This document shows positions 35,501 through 43,631 of a stretch of 64,000 bases of DNA, one piece after another. Under the pieces are notes generated by a model. The model did no database searches and was not told the DNA's origin. It was given only the letters and a program-made list of their open reading frames with translations. The translations under genes and the position numbers were made by a program. Location of the stretch: NCBI GenBank assembly GCA_016200005.1, contig JACQFP010000078.1, positions 81,229 through 145,228 on the forward strand. The letters run 5' to 3'. Numbering within the stretch: position 1 is the first letter of the stretch; each line of letters begins with the position of its first letter. The DNA comes from Verrucomicrobiota bacterium (GTDB taxonomy: Bacteria > Verrucomicrobiota > Verrucomicrobiia > Limisphaerales > PALSA-1396).

Positions 35501-35656
35501 GTGACATTTGTAACAGGACTCCCTGAGAATGGGTTGGATTTCGTGAATGAAATCGACCTTCTTTTGCCCCGTGCTCGCGGCATTCGAACTGAACGGCCAG
35601 ACGGCCAAAGTCAGCCAGAGCAATAAACCAGTTGTCGGAACAGCAATACTTCTCAT
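32579..35656 (-). CDS. Planctomycete-type cytochrome c / DUF1549 / DUF1553 protein
   Basis: 1,025 residues. A signal peptide (TGLLLWLTLAVWPFSSNAAS) is followed by a c-type cytochrome domain with the heme motif CYKCH in PILRESCYKCHGPEKKKASL. DUF1549 starts with WVRTPIDNFILAKLEEKKIR and includes LDTTRFGESHGFEQDYDRPF. A central carbohydrate-binding-like region (about 430-620) follows, then DUF1553 with RRALANWITDSHYGAGDLLA and RVAVNRLWQHHFGSGIV. It acts outside the inner membrane. It is upstream of the DUF1501 gene on the same strand, the usual pairing. The intergenic space between the two has been taken over by the DUF559 unit. Confidence 0.92.
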   Translation of the reverse strand: MRSIAVPTTGLLLWLTLAVWPFSSNAASTGQKKVDFIHEIQPILRESCYKCHGPEKKKASLRLDIKALALKGGENGAAIVPGSSQKSPLLKRLISTDDEERMPQKAEPLSADKIKLIRDWIDQGAQWPEAVAVADPAKHWAFQPLQQIEPPKVKARSWVRTPIDNFILAKLEEKKIRPNPPADRRVLIRRVYFDLIGLPPTPQEIDAFVNDKSSDAYPKLIDQLLTSPHYGERWARHWLDTTRFGESHGFEQDYDRPFAYWYRDFVIKALNDDMPFDQFIKWQLAGDEFAPDDAWAMAATGFIGAGVFPTQLTEAEFEPARYDELDNMAATTGTAMLGLTIGCARCHDHKFDPIPTKDYYRFISTFTTTIRSEIDLDFDPAKYKEAKAKFDAAHAPLAAAKEQFEQGQLPARFDQWLKSTPKEQLAKAAWIILDPDEFKSKGGATLTKLDDASVLASGKNSDSDTYTFTAHTSLTNITGARVEALADPSFPKGGPGRADNGNIQLTDLRVTAAPLTGEGDSVELKLINPKATFEQSEILAVAKVIDGDKKTGWAIDPQIGTNHTASFEFEKPISFDSGTKLTFTLEFNGNKRHSIGRPRLSIATASPPIALAGDAKPQRVVEIFTQLERAGDTVKLSDDQRATVMKWYRTLDPDWQRLDAAVQEHLQVEPKPDLKKVMVTSEGFKPIPHHADDRGFPHFYPKTYFLKRGDTHQKGEEMTPGVLQILDHAPEGEKHWEVPSPAGSRTSWRRRALANWITDSHYGAGDLLARVAVNRLWQHHFGSGIVATPSDFGTQGARPTHPELLDWLANDFKHNGWEVKRMHKQIMTSAVYLESFDRDEARTKIDPDNKLLWCRDRRRLEAEAIRDSMLKVSGQLDDRMFGPGTLDQAMKRRSIYFFIKRSQFIPILQLFDAPDPSVSVGNRVSTTIAPQALLFMNNPQVRDYARALAGRLKPACEKSLADAVLEGYRIALGRKPDKSEQADSVAFIKQQAESYRADKKENADELALADFCQAMFGLNEFIYVE

Positions 35657-36251
35657 CGGTAACGCCGTTAATTGATAACTTGTTTTGTTGCGCGGAGCAA
35701 TCCCGCAGTTGGAATTCTTGGCCGCAGCTCAAACAAGCATTGATCGGTCTGGCACGCAAAGCCAAGCCGACTCGCGCAAGAGGGTGCGACTGGAAGTGGC
35801 GGTCAGTGAGCTTCTCCCTCTCCTCCACGCGAGTAGAGGAGAGGGCCGAGGATACTCACGACCTCGCGTGCCTAAAACGCGCCCGGCAAAAGCGGAGGCA
35901 ATATCGCTCAATCGACGCTTACCTTGCCGACCGGAACGCGAAGCGTCGTGTATGAACTTCGGTAGTTTTGACTGGCGTGGTGGTAGTCCAGGCGTTCGTG
36001 GGCTTGGGGGAAGCGATCGCCGGTCAGATTCCAGCTCCAGCGTTGCGGTTCTTGTCCGGCCGCAGGGCATTGGGCGCCGTGTTCCCAAGCATCTTGCTTG
36101 TGAATTTTCCTTTGGTATTTACGATTCTCCATTGTTCGCTACCATTCGGACATGCAAAATTTCGACGTCGTTCGTGCCTTTGAAATGACCGCTTCATTTC
36201 GGCCGATGGTCCATCAAGCAAAACGCAACTTAAGGCTCAGGAGATAATCGT
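35657..36251. other. Gene-free stretch with one palindromic repeat
   Basis: No convincing gene. A palindrome of the CTCTCCC class (CCCTCTCCTC / GAGGAGAGGG) lies at 35816-35845. The stretch must contain the promoter of the DUF1553 operon on the minus strand and that of the MscS gene on the plus strand, since these are divergent; neither could be placed with confidence. Confidence 0.5.
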
Positions 36252-37067
36252 ATGGAAGAAGCAAAGAAAACCATCATCAACTTTTTCGTCAACTACGGCA
36301 AGGATGTCGCCGGCGCGTTGATCATTCTGGCAGTTGGAATACTCGTGGCCCGATGGATCGGCAAGGTTTTGGAACGCTGGCTCGAACGCATCCAGATGGA
36401 ACCGCCGGTGCGCCTGCTTCTCGTGCGCGTGGCTCGGCTGCTGATCATTGCTTTCACAGCCTTGGCGGTGCTCGAGAAATTTGGCGTGCCCACCACTTCG
36501 GCCATTGCCGGCATCGGCGTCGCGGGCATCGGCGTCGGCTTGGCCATGCAGGGCGTGCTTAGCAACATAGTGGCTGGGCTGACCATCATCTTCACCAAGC
36601 CTTTTCGGGTGGGTGATTACATCGAACTGATCGGCGTGCAAGGACAGGTTAAAACCATCGAGCTTTTCTCTACGACCCTGCTCCATGCTGATTTGTCGAG
36701 AGTCGTCATTCCCAACCGGAAAATCGTCGGCGAAGTTCTGCACAATTACGGCACCATCCGGCAGCTCGACCTCTCGGTGGGGATCGCGTATTCCTCCGAT
36801 CTGAACAAAGTGCTGAACATTGTCGGGGACATAGTGCGCCAGAATCCACGCGTGTTGAAGGACCCATCACCCGCATTGGGCGTCAAGCTGCTGGCGGACT
36901 CATCCATCACCATCGCCGTCAAGCCGTGGACCACCGTGCCGGATTACGGCCCGGCAGGCGCGGAGATTTACCAGGCCATCATCGAGCGATTCCGCGCAAA
37001 TCAGATTGAGATTCCGTTCCCGCAACAAGAAGTGCGGTTGTTGAACAACGCCCCCATGGCGGCTTAA
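36252..37067 (+). CDS. MscS-family mechanosensitive channel
   Basis: 271 residues, the size of the small E. coli MscS. Three membrane helices are visible: AGALIILAVGILVARWIGKV, LLLVRVARLLIIAFTALAVL, and the pore helix in TSAIAGIGVAGIGVGLAMQG with its Gly/Ala packing pattern. The beta domain starts at PFRVGDYIELIGVQGQVKTI and IPNRKIVGEVLHN. It opens under membrane tension to release solutes on osmotic downshock. The ATG has a plausible AAGGCTCAGGAG upstream. It stands alone, convergent with the PfkB-type gene 5 nt beyond its stop. Confidence 0.93.
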   Translation: MEEAKKTIINFFVNYGKDVAGALIILAVGILVARWIGKVLERWLERIQMEPPVRLLLVRVARLLIIAFTALAVLEKFGVPTTSAIAGIGVAGIGVGLAMQGVLSNIVAGLTIIFTKPFRVGDYIELIGVQGQVKTIELFSTTLLHADLSRVVIPNRKIVGEVLHNYGTIRQLDLSVGIAYSSDLNKVLNIVGDIVRQNPRVLKDPSPALGVKLLADSSITIAVKPWTTVPDYGPAGAEIYQAIIERFRANQIEIPFPQQEVRLLNNAPMAA

Positions 37068-37072
37068 CTTGT

Positions 37073-38092
37073 TCAGACCATCAGGAGTTTCTCTATTTCA
37101 CCTGGTGAAGCGGTGCCGGTGGTGCCGAGTTGATGGATGACGATGGACGCGGCGGCATTGGCGATTTCGAGCGCTTCGCGAACCCCGGCACCGGCGGCAA
37201 GTGATGCCGTGAGATTAGCCGTCACGGAATCGCCAGCGCCAACGATGTCGATCTCGCCACGCACGGGCAGTGCCGGAACGTGCTCAACCCTGCCGTCAGG
37301 CGAAGCACCGAGTAGCCCGCGCTCGGCGAGCGTGACAAAAACATTGCGGCTCTGTCGGCGGCTGAGCGCGGCGGCAGTTTCCTTGATCTCGTCGAGAGTG
37401 GGTTGACCCAATACCCCTGTCAACGCGGACAACTCCGCACCGTTCATCTTGAAGGTGATCGGCGGATACCCGCGCAACCCTCGCCGGCTGTCGGCCATGA
37501 TGAGTAGTTCGCGCCGTGTGAGGCTGATGGTCTTGATGGCCTCCAAAAGCTTTGTCGTTACCACGCCGGTTTCCGGCACGTCCACCTGGTCCATCAGGAT
37601 CATGGCATCTACCTGGGCGGCGAGTTTTTGCACGGCGTCGATGATTTGTCCCTGAACAACTGCCGGCGTGGGCGTCCAGTTTTTGCTGTCGAAGCGGTTG
37701 AGTTCGACGGGCGGCTTGCCTGGCTCCGTCAGCAGCGGTTTGCAATAGGTGAACGTGCGGCGATCTGGGGTTTGCAGAAAATGGTCGAGCTTGACACCCG
37801 CCTTGGCTGAGAGCGCGCGGCGCAGTTCAAATCCCTCCCCATCATGGCCGCAGAAGCCGACGGGAAAAATCGTGCCAATGCCGAGCGCCACGAGGTTGTT
37901 GAGGATGGTGCCCGCGGCGCCGGGTTGACTGCGCACGTTTACGACGTTGTAAACGGGCAGATTGGTTTCCAGCGAAATCTCTCTTCGGCTTACGTCGATT
38001 TCGAGGTAGCGATCCAGGGAAAAGTCACCCACGACCGCGATGCGCAACTGCGGATTTTTACCAACGATGGCTTGAAAGCGGGCCGGATTCAC
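37073..38092 (-). CDS. PfkB-family sugar kinase
   Basis: 339 residues from GTG 38092. The PfkB fold is shown by RIAVVGDFSLDRYLEIDVSR at the N-terminus, PGAAGTILNNLVALG, IFPVGFCGHDGEG, FKMNGAELSALTG and the catalytic GEIDIVGAGDSVTANLTASL, where GAGDS carries the base Asp. The N-terminal DxxLDxY pattern is closest to heptose-phosphate kinases such as the HldE/RfaE kinase domain, but the substrate is inferred. The GTG overlaps the upstream gene's TGA (GTGA), so the two are coupled. Translation further upstream would run antisense-like into the preceding gene and was rejected. Confidence 0.85.
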   Translation of the reverse strand: MNPARFQAIVGKNPQLRIAVVGDFSLDRYLEIDVSRREISLETNLPVYNVVNVRSQPGAAGTILNNLVALGIGTIFPVGFCGHDGEGFELRRALSAKAGVKLDHFLQTPDRRTFTYCKPLLTEPGKPPVELNRFDSKNWTPTPAVVQGQIIDAVQKLAAQVDAMILMDQVDVPETGVVTTKLLEAIKTISLTRRELLIMADSRRGLRGYPPITFKMNGAELSALTGVLGQPTLDEIKETAAALSRRQSRNVFVTLAERGLLGASPDGRVEHVPALPVRGEIDIVGAGDSVTANLTASLAAGAGVREALEIANAAASIVIHQLGTTGTASPGEIEKLLMV

Positions 38093-39201
38093 GCGCGCGA
38101 AAGTTGATGCCAGAGGTGATGGAGAAAGACGATGTTGTCGCACTGAAGATAATGCATCGTGCCGCCCATGCGCGAAAAGCTTTTGCAGAAGCGCAGGTAG
38201 TAAGCGGCGTTGTCCCGCGGCGGCTCGCCCTTGCTCCAGTCCCAATTCCCGCCGTCCTGCAGATCGACAACGTAAAAGGTGTGATCGTGGACGATGGGAC
38301 GTTCGGCCTGAAGCCGCAGGTTGTTGACGCAACTGATGCTCTTCTCAAACACCTGCGGCGCCATGATGGCCGAGCCGACGGACAACACCACGCCGCCATC
38401 AAGACTTTCAACCGCGCTGCCGAAGAGCCGAAAATCAAGGGCCGCGGCGCGACCGATGGCGGCACCGTTGAACATCGGATGATTGGAGATGATGTCGTAA
38501 CCGATGCCGGGATGAACGGTCAGCGGAATCTGATGACGGAACGCCTGGCCAAAAATGGAGGTGTATTTCCACGGGTGTTTCACCTCATGTCGTCCGGCGG
38601 CGAGTCCGTGTTCGCACATGGCTTGTAGAAGTTCGGCACGGGCCGGCGACAACGGATGCGACGGTTCGGAGCGTAAAGAGTTTTCCAACGACTCCTCGCT
38701 CGGCAACGTCACGCCATCTTCTGTGATGAATCGTCCCAGCGCCACGCCGTAACCTTCGTTGCGCAACGCCCCTGCCAGCAACGCGAGGTGGATATTGCGC
38801 CCGGTTTCATCCCACGTTCCAAATGTGCCGGTGGCGACGTTTTGCTCCACGCTTTCGGTTGACCACGCTTGAAAGGCAAACTCCCAATCGTGAATCGAGC
38901 CGGCACCGTTCGTGGCCAGATGCGTGATCAGTTGTTTCTCCATCAATCGTTCGACCAGCAACGCGCCGCCGTTTTTCACCAGGTGCGCGCCATACATGAA
39001 AAGGACACCCGCGCCGCGTTTTCGCGCCGCCAGGATATTCTGCGCCGCCCGCCGGATGACGATGGACGCGGATTCCGGGCAGGGCGGAGGCGCCGAGTCC
39101 GGTTTGATGAGGATGTCCTCGATCTGGCTCATGCTGCGCCGTTGCGCCAGCGGATACACCTTGAGCTTCCGTAAATCAAGCGGTGTCGGTGGATTTGTCA
39201 T
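38089..39201 (-). CDS. Unrecognised conserved enzyme-like protein
   Basis: 370 residues; I do not recognise the family with confidence. The stretch AGVLFMYGAHLVKNGGALLV, then ITHLATNGAGSIHDWEFAFQ and TGTFGTWDETGR is reminiscent of the NAD-binding deoxyhypusine-synthase fold, and HPGIGYDIISNHPMFNGAAI with SVGSAIMAPQVFEKSISCVN adds Gly-rich loops suggesting a nucleotide or sugar-phosphate site. No signal or membrane segment. Its ATG overlaps the HAD gene's TGA (ATGA) and its TGA overlaps the kinase GTG, so it is the middle gene of a tightly coupled trio, probably a step between a kinase and a phosphatase in sugar metabolism. Confidence 0.6.
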   Translation of the reverse strand: MTNPPTPLDLRKLKVYPLAQRRSMSQIEDILIKPDSAPPPCPESASIVIRRAAQNILAARKRGAGVLFMYGAHLVKNGGALLVERLMEKQLITHLATNGAGSIHDWEFAFQAWSTESVEQNVATGTFGTWDETGRNIHLALLAGALRNEGYGVALGRFITEDGVTLPSEESLENSLRSEPSHPLSPARAELLQAMCEHGLAAGRHEVKHPWKYTSIFGQAFRHQIPLTVHPGIGYDIISNHPMFNGAAIGRAAALDFRLFGSAVESLDGGVVLSVGSAIMAPQVFEKSISCVNNLRLQAERPIVHDHTFYVVDLQDGGNWDWSKGEPPRDNAAYYLRFCKSFSRMGGTMHYLQCDNIVFLHHLWHQLSRA

Positions 39202-40034
39202 TTGCCGAGAATGCAGTCGAGCAGCAGATCTCCGTCGCGATAATCTGGAATGACCACCTCCGCGCCGACGCCGAGCAACCGCTGACGTTTCCATTCGTCC
39301 ATCCGGCTCGAACCATTGTGCGCTTCGTCGCTGGCCACCGCCACCGGCAGGCCGCCGACCTCCTTCGTGTTTTGAATCTCCACGTAGCCGTCGCCGAACG
39401 CCAACAGGCGTTCGCCACTGATCTGGTTCTCGCGCAGAATCCGCTCGATGACCATTTTTTTGGAAAAGGTTTTGTAGTCGTCCTGCGCGCCATAGATGTG
39501 CCTGCCGAAGTAACGGGTCAAGTCCAGCAACTCCGCCTCCTGCTTGACGAACTTCTCGTCCGTGCCGCTGGCCAGATAAAGCGCAAAGCCCCGCCGGTGA
39601 AGATTTTCCAATAACGGTCGCGAGCCATGGACCAGAAAGTCATCCCGGCGCAACGAACCATTGCGAATGCCCTCGATGCGGTTGCTAATTCGTTCATCGA
39701 GCCGGCGCAAATATTCGTGCTTGTACCACAGCGGCTCCTTGGGTTGACCGCCGCGCTCCTTGATGCGGTCAGCCAGTTGAATCATCTGATAAATGGTTTG
39801 CTTGCCGTTGAGCCGCATGATGTCGTCCGTCATGAGCCGGCGCACCTCGGCGTCGGTCTCGCCGGCGCGACGCGGCAGCATCTCCATGAACATCGGGATC
39901 ATCACTTCCGGCCAGCCCTCGCGGATCAGCGAAAGCGTGCCGTCGAAATCAAACAGCACATGACCGATTTGCGGACGCGGCGCAAAATCGGGGCTGAACT
40001 CAACCAGACCGGTAAACGATACCGCAGAAAACAT
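39198..40034 (-). CDS. HAD-family phosphatase
   Basis: 278 residues from ATG 40034. Motif I is VLFDFDGTLSLI with both Asp residues. Motif II is the Ser/Thr in YLASGTDEKF, motif III a Lys near FSKKMVIER and motif IV the acidic GDGYVEI. A helical cap of about 110 residues lies between motifs I and II (RLMTDDIMRLNGKQTIYQMI). This arrangement matches phosphoglycolate-phosphatase-like or sugar-phosphate phosphatases. An upstream GTG/ATG extension to 40085 is possible but shares no similarity. First gene of the HAD-unknown-PfkB trio, 133 nt downstream of the radical SAM gene. Confidence 0.82.
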   Translation of the reverse strand: MFSAVSFTGLVEFSPDFAPRPQIGHVLFDFDGTLSLIREGWPEVMIPMFMEMLPRRAGETDAEVRRLMTDDIMRLNGKQTIYQMIQLADRIKERGGQPKEPLWYKHEYLRRLDERISNRIEGIRNGSLRRDDFLVHGSRPLLENLHRRGFALYLASGTDEKFVKQEAELLDLTRYFGRHIYGAQDDYKTFSKKMVIERILRENQISGERLLAFGDGYVEIQNTKEVGGLPVAVASDEAHNGSSRMDEWKRQRLLGVGAEVVIPDYRDGDLLLDCILGK

Positions 40035-40166
40035 GGCGCATCTGATAAGCCGGATGCAGGCAAAAGTCAACGACGACTCACCCACGCATCGATTCCCGAC
40101 GCCTTCAGCGACGACGGGTTGGATGGAAGAACGCCGTCTCGCGCGGACACGCGCGGCCTCGATCGC

Positions 40167-42107
40167 TCAGTAGTGGTGAAAGATGCTCGCCAGCAGCAGC
40201 AACTCCGGATGGGTCGCAGAAAGTTTCGGCAAAACCACGCGGATGCGAGAGCGATAGGCCACCAGCTTTTCGCGCAAGTGCTGCAAGTCTTCCACCTTGT
40301 CCCAACGAAGCTTGTGCAAGTCGAGCACCAGGCGGCTCTTGCTCCGGGCGAGAGAATCACGGATGCGCTGGCCCAGACTTTCCGCATCGGCCGCTGACAG
40401 GACGCCTTCGACCCGCATCCACACCTGCTGCCTGGCATGTTGCAATTCGACCCGCACGGAGAAATTCGGCGCGAAATCCTTCACGTGGAATTCCTGCCAG
40501 AGGTGGAAGGCGTTCCAGCGCTTGTCCGGGATGCGATACGTCGTGCGTTGCAGCTTGGGATGCTGTAAGAAGTCAAATTTCAAGGTCAGGCTCGTCCACA
40601 GCGCCGCGCCCACCGCCAGGACGGACTTGAATCGCTCGCCCAGCGCAGGGCGGCCCAGTTCGCTGTGAAGGCGTTGCTCCAACTCACCGATCCAGCGTCG
40701 CACGGCAGCGTTGGGTCCGAGCAGTCTGCCCGCGAGGAACACGGGATAGGCCACCCGCAACTCCCGGGCGTAGTAATTCGCTTTCTGGCGCAAAATGGGA
40801 TTCGGTGAATCCTTGAGCTTCTGATAGCCCAGCAGGCGCGCTTCCAACACCCGATAAATGCTCGGCCCGAGCCGTTGAAAATCCTGCTCGAAACACCAGC
40901 GCTGGATGTCTTCGATCTGCCCGGGTGAAAGCGTCGGATGTTTGATCATCGTGCGGAATCCGTCCGCGCGCCGGTAGAATAAATCCTTGTCGCTCGTGTA
41001 AACGTCCTGCAACAGATTCTCCTTGATGATCCGTTCATAAAACGGCGTGCCAGGGACGGGGCCATAAATCAAAAATTGCGCCAGCGCCGGTTTGAGCTTC
41101 AGCAGGCCGGCGAGTTCCTCCGCCACGACTTCCTGATTCTGGTAATCGAAGCCCACAATCATGGACGCCAGCACCGTGATGCCGTGCTCGCGAAACTCCG
41201 TGAGAATTTCCGCGATGGGCCGGCCCTGCTGCTTGGCGTAATTGGATCGCGTGCCTTCGTAGCCAATCCAGAATCCGTCAATCCCCATCTCCAGGATTTC
41301 TTCCACGGTGTATTGGCTGATCGCCTTGATGCTGGAGAAGGCGAAGATCGAAAGTTTCTTGCCGCCCTTGATCACGCACTCGCGGAATTCCATCGCGCGC
41401 TTTTTGTTGAGCAGGAAATCCTCGTCCAGAATCAGGAAGACCAGGCTGGGGTCCATGTCGAGGTAGCGTTCTGCGACATTGTAAATGTCGCGCCCGGTCG
41501 GCAGCAGCTTGATGTGTTTGCGCGAGAAGAAGTGCGACGTGCAGCAAAAATCACAGCCATTCGGGCAGCCGAGGCCGGCGAAGATTTTTCCCGTGCCTGA
41601 CACCTTCCAGCCGAAGACCTTGAGCCAGCTCACGATGAGTGGATGCTTGTAAGGCATGGGAATTTCCGGTTCGTTCAACAAGCGACGAAAGAAGGCCACA
41701 CCTTCTTCGCGGCAGATGTAATCGCCGTATGGCTTGAGCACATCGTCCTTCAACACCGTGCCGTAGCCGCCCAAAACGATCTTGCTGTTCGGCGCGTACT
41801 TGCGGATCAGGGCCACGGCTTCCTTCATCTTGTGGATCACCGCCATGATGAAGGAAATGCCCACGTAATCGTAACCCTTCTTGAGTTCCCGGATCAGTTC
41901 ACGCTTGGACGGGTATTGCAACACCACGGTCGGCACGTCGAGATTCTCCGCGATGTATTCAAGGCCAAAATGAATGTTGACCGTGCGCGGACTGAAGATG
42001 CCCTGGGCGCGCAGCACCTGCCGGTAAAGGAGTTCATAACCGACCGACGACGCATCGCCCTGTTTCGGTCCGATCGGACGGCAGACACTGGTCAAAAGAA
42101 TTTTCAT
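40167..42107 (-). CDS. B12-binding-type radical SAM protein with an extra C-terminal domain
   Basis: 646 residues. Residues about 1-150 resemble a cobalamin-binding Rossmann domain (YDYVGISFIMAVIHKMKEAV, APNSKIVLGGYGTVL), though the DxHxxG cobalamin motif is not seen. The radical SAM core has GLGCPNGCDFCCTSHFF, i.e. Cx3Cx2C for the 4Fe-4S cluster, followed by LILDEDFLLNKKRAMEF and a TIM-barrel layout. After about 430 is a helical region, and the last 90 residues (VLSAADAESLGQRIRDSLAR, then SRLVLDLHKLRW) resemble a STAS-type fold. Its reaction is unknown. It may begin a four-gene operon with the HAD, unknown and PfkB genes. Confidence 0.85.
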   Translation of the reverse strand: MKILLTSVCRPIGPKQGDASSVGYELLYRQVLRAQGIFSPRTVNIHFGLEYIAENLDVPTVVLQYPSKRELIRELKKGYDYVGISFIMAVIHKMKEAVALIRKYAPNSKIVLGGYGTVLKDDVLKPYGDYICREEGVAFFRRLLNEPEIPMPYKHPLIVSWLKVFGWKVSGTGKIFAGLGCPNGCDFCCTSHFFSRKHIKLLPTGRDIYNVAERYLDMDPSLVFLILDEDFLLNKKRAMEFRECVIKGGKKLSIFAFSSIKAISQYTVEEILEMGIDGFWIGYEGTRSNYAKQQGRPIAEILTEFREHGITVLASMIVGFDYQNQEVVAEELAGLLKLKPALAQFLIYGPVPGTPFYERIIKENLLQDVYTSDKDLFYRRADGFRTMIKHPTLSPGQIEDIQRWCFEQDFQRLGPSIYRVLEARLLGYQKLKDSPNPILRQKANYYARELRVAYPVFLAGRLLGPNAAVRRWIGELEQRLHSELGRPALGERFKSVLAVGAALWTSLTLKFDFLQHPKLQRTTYRIPDKRWNAFHLWQEFHVKDFAPNFSVRVELQHARQQVWMRVEGVLSAADAESLGQRIRDSLARSKSRLVLDLHKLRWDKVEDLQHLREKLVAYRSRIRVVLPKLSATHPELLLLASIFHHY

Positions 42108-42344
42108 AATCGTGCACTACGACAACGGTGTTTCAGACAAGAGGGAATCGCGGCTCGACGGCTCGAACTGAAGCGAGATCGGACGGTTGCCACTCGGCTG
42201 ACTCCAATAGACGACCTACGCAATGCGAAGTCAAAACGCGATTCGATTAATTGCTGACCGTCCCTTGTTGCGCGGATGACATTTATGGCCGTGGTCAGCG
42301 CAAAGAGAGTTCTGCCCGAGAGCATTGGGCGCGAGAGATGCAGG

Positions 42345-42848
42345 TCACTGCTTTCCGTCCACAAATTCCCGTGCCTCGTCCAAGGCGAATTGTCGAGTGC
42401 CACGAGCGGCGACCCCAAGCAACTCCCGGTAGAAAGTCCGGGCCGAGGAATCGTCGCCAGTGGCACGTGCCGCGCGAGCTGCACCCAGCAGGCTATTGAA
42501 GCGGCGCGGGTAAAGCTCCAACGAAAGTTTGTAGGCAGCGAGCGCTTCTGCCGGGCGCTTCTGTTCGAGGAGAAGGTCTCCCAAAAGCTCGTGGGCCGGC
42601 AGGGTCGGCCCGGGAGTCACGGCGTGCTTCGGCGTCGATCCTTCAAGACTGGTCGCCTCACTCATCAGCGCGAGGCTGGATTTCCTGTCCTGCCCTGCGT
42701 GCGCGAGCCAGGCTTCCACTTCAAGACCAAGGACGCGAATATTGCGAGCAAACAGCTCCTCACCGGTCTTCGCCGCCGCGGTTGCGTAGTTGCAGACCAG
42801 TGCGATACTCAAAGCAACTTCCAGTTGGCGAAAGATTGGTTTTTGCAT
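42345..42848 (-). CDS. Chimeric TPR fragment, partial copy of the gene at 57362
   Basis: 167 residues. From residue about 27 onward it aligns along its whole length with the C-terminal 140 residues of the TPR protein at 57362-59098: both have AARATGD, GPTLPAHELLGDLLL, AEALAAYK and LYPRRFNSLLGAARA. The preceding residues (MQKPIFRQLEVALSIALVCN, ending ATAA) form a signal-peptide-like leader with no counterpart there. The DNA match is also close over about 390 nt. It thus looks like a partial duplication that acquired a new exported N-terminus, or a decayed gene whose 5' part was lost. Two TPR motifs remain. Function of the parent is unknown. Confidence 0.7.
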   Translation of the reverse strand: MQKPIFRQLEVALSIALVCNYATAAAKTGEELFARNIRVLGLEVEAWLAHAGQDRKSSLALMSEATSLEGSTPKHAVTPGPTLPAHELLGDLLLEQKRPAEALAAYKLSLELYPRRFNSLLGAARAARATGDDSSARTFYRELLGVAARGTRQFALDEAREFVDGKQ

Positions 42849-42876
42849 TGAACACCAAGCGCTGCGTGCTCGTGAA

Positions 42877-43515
42877 TCAGCGAGTTTCAGCGGAGGAACG
42901 CGAGTTCAGCACTTCCAACGCCCGCACCGTCGCGGCACCGCGGGTTTCGACGCCGAGTTTTTCGAACATTTCCTGGACGTGCTTCTTCACGGTGGACTCG
43001 GTGATGCCGAGGATGGTGGCGATGTCCGAATTCGTTTTGCCCTGGGCGAGCCAGAGCAGGGCCTCGGCGGCGCGCGGCGTGAGGCCGAGCGCGAGCAAGG
43101 GTTCAAACGAGGAAAAGTCGGGTTTGAATTCGCGTTTCAACTGCTGTTCCGATCGACGCAGGCGCGTTTCTATCGCTCGGACCAGGTCGGCGTTGGCGAC
43201 GGGCTTGGTGAGATAATCATCCGCGCCCAAATTCATCCCGCTGCGAAGGTCGTCCTTCTCGCCCTTGGCGGTGAGAAAGATAAATGGAATCGGCGCGAGC
43301 GCGGCATCCGCTTGGAGGGCCTGGAGGACACCGTGGCCGTCCAGTTCTGGCATCATGACGTCGCACAGGATCAAGTCGGGCTTTTCACGGCGCGCCGCCT
43401 CGACCCCCGCGCGCCCGTTTTCAGCCGCGATGGGTTCGTAATCGTAGTAGCGGAGGAGCGCGGTGATGTTTCTGCGCATCTCCGGTTCGTCCTCGATGAC
43501 CAAGATCTTTTTCAT
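42877..43515 (-). CDS. Response regulator, REC + LuxR-type HTH
   Basis: 212 residues from ATG 43515. The receiver domain has the acidic pair in VIEDEPEM, the phospho-acceptor Asp52 in LILCDVMMP, Thr82 in FLTAKGE and Lys104 in YLTKPV. A linker precedes the LuxR/NarL HTH near the C-terminus: LTPRAAEALLWLAQGKTNSD and GITESTVKKHVQEMFEKLGV. It is downstream of the PAS histidine kinase gene on the same strand, separated by about 116 nt that contain a palindromic repeat, and is its likely partner. Target genes are not evident; no binding site could be read. Confidence 0.92.
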   Translation of the reverse strand: MKKILVIEDEPEMRRNITALLRYYDYEPIAAENGRAGVEAARREKPDLILCDVMMPELDGHGVLQALQADAALAPIPFIFLTAKGEKDDLRSGMNLGADDYLTKPVANADLVRAIETRLRRSEQQLKREFKPDFSSFEPLLALGLTPRAAEALLWLAQGKTNSDIATILGITESTVKKHVQEMFEKLGVETRGAATVRALEVLNSRSSAETR

Positions 43516-43560
43516 GCTTTTGTATTTCGTTTGCCGACATTCCTCGGGCAACGGCAGCGC

Positions 43561-43614
43561 GTTTGGAGTTCCGCCTTCAGGCGGTCCGGGCCGCGTAAAC
43601 GCGGGACTCCAAAC
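43561..43614. repeat. Y-shaped palindromic repeat (GTTTGGAGT type)
   Basis: An outer stem GTTTGGAGTTCC / GGGACTCCAAAC encloses two hairpins: CCGCCTTCAGGCGG and CCGCGTAAACGCGG. The three-way-junction layout recurs at 47446, 52603 and, with other loops, 63752. It sits between the histidine kinase and regulator genes. Confidence 0.8.
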
Positions 43615-43631
43615 GGAAGTTTCATGCTCGT

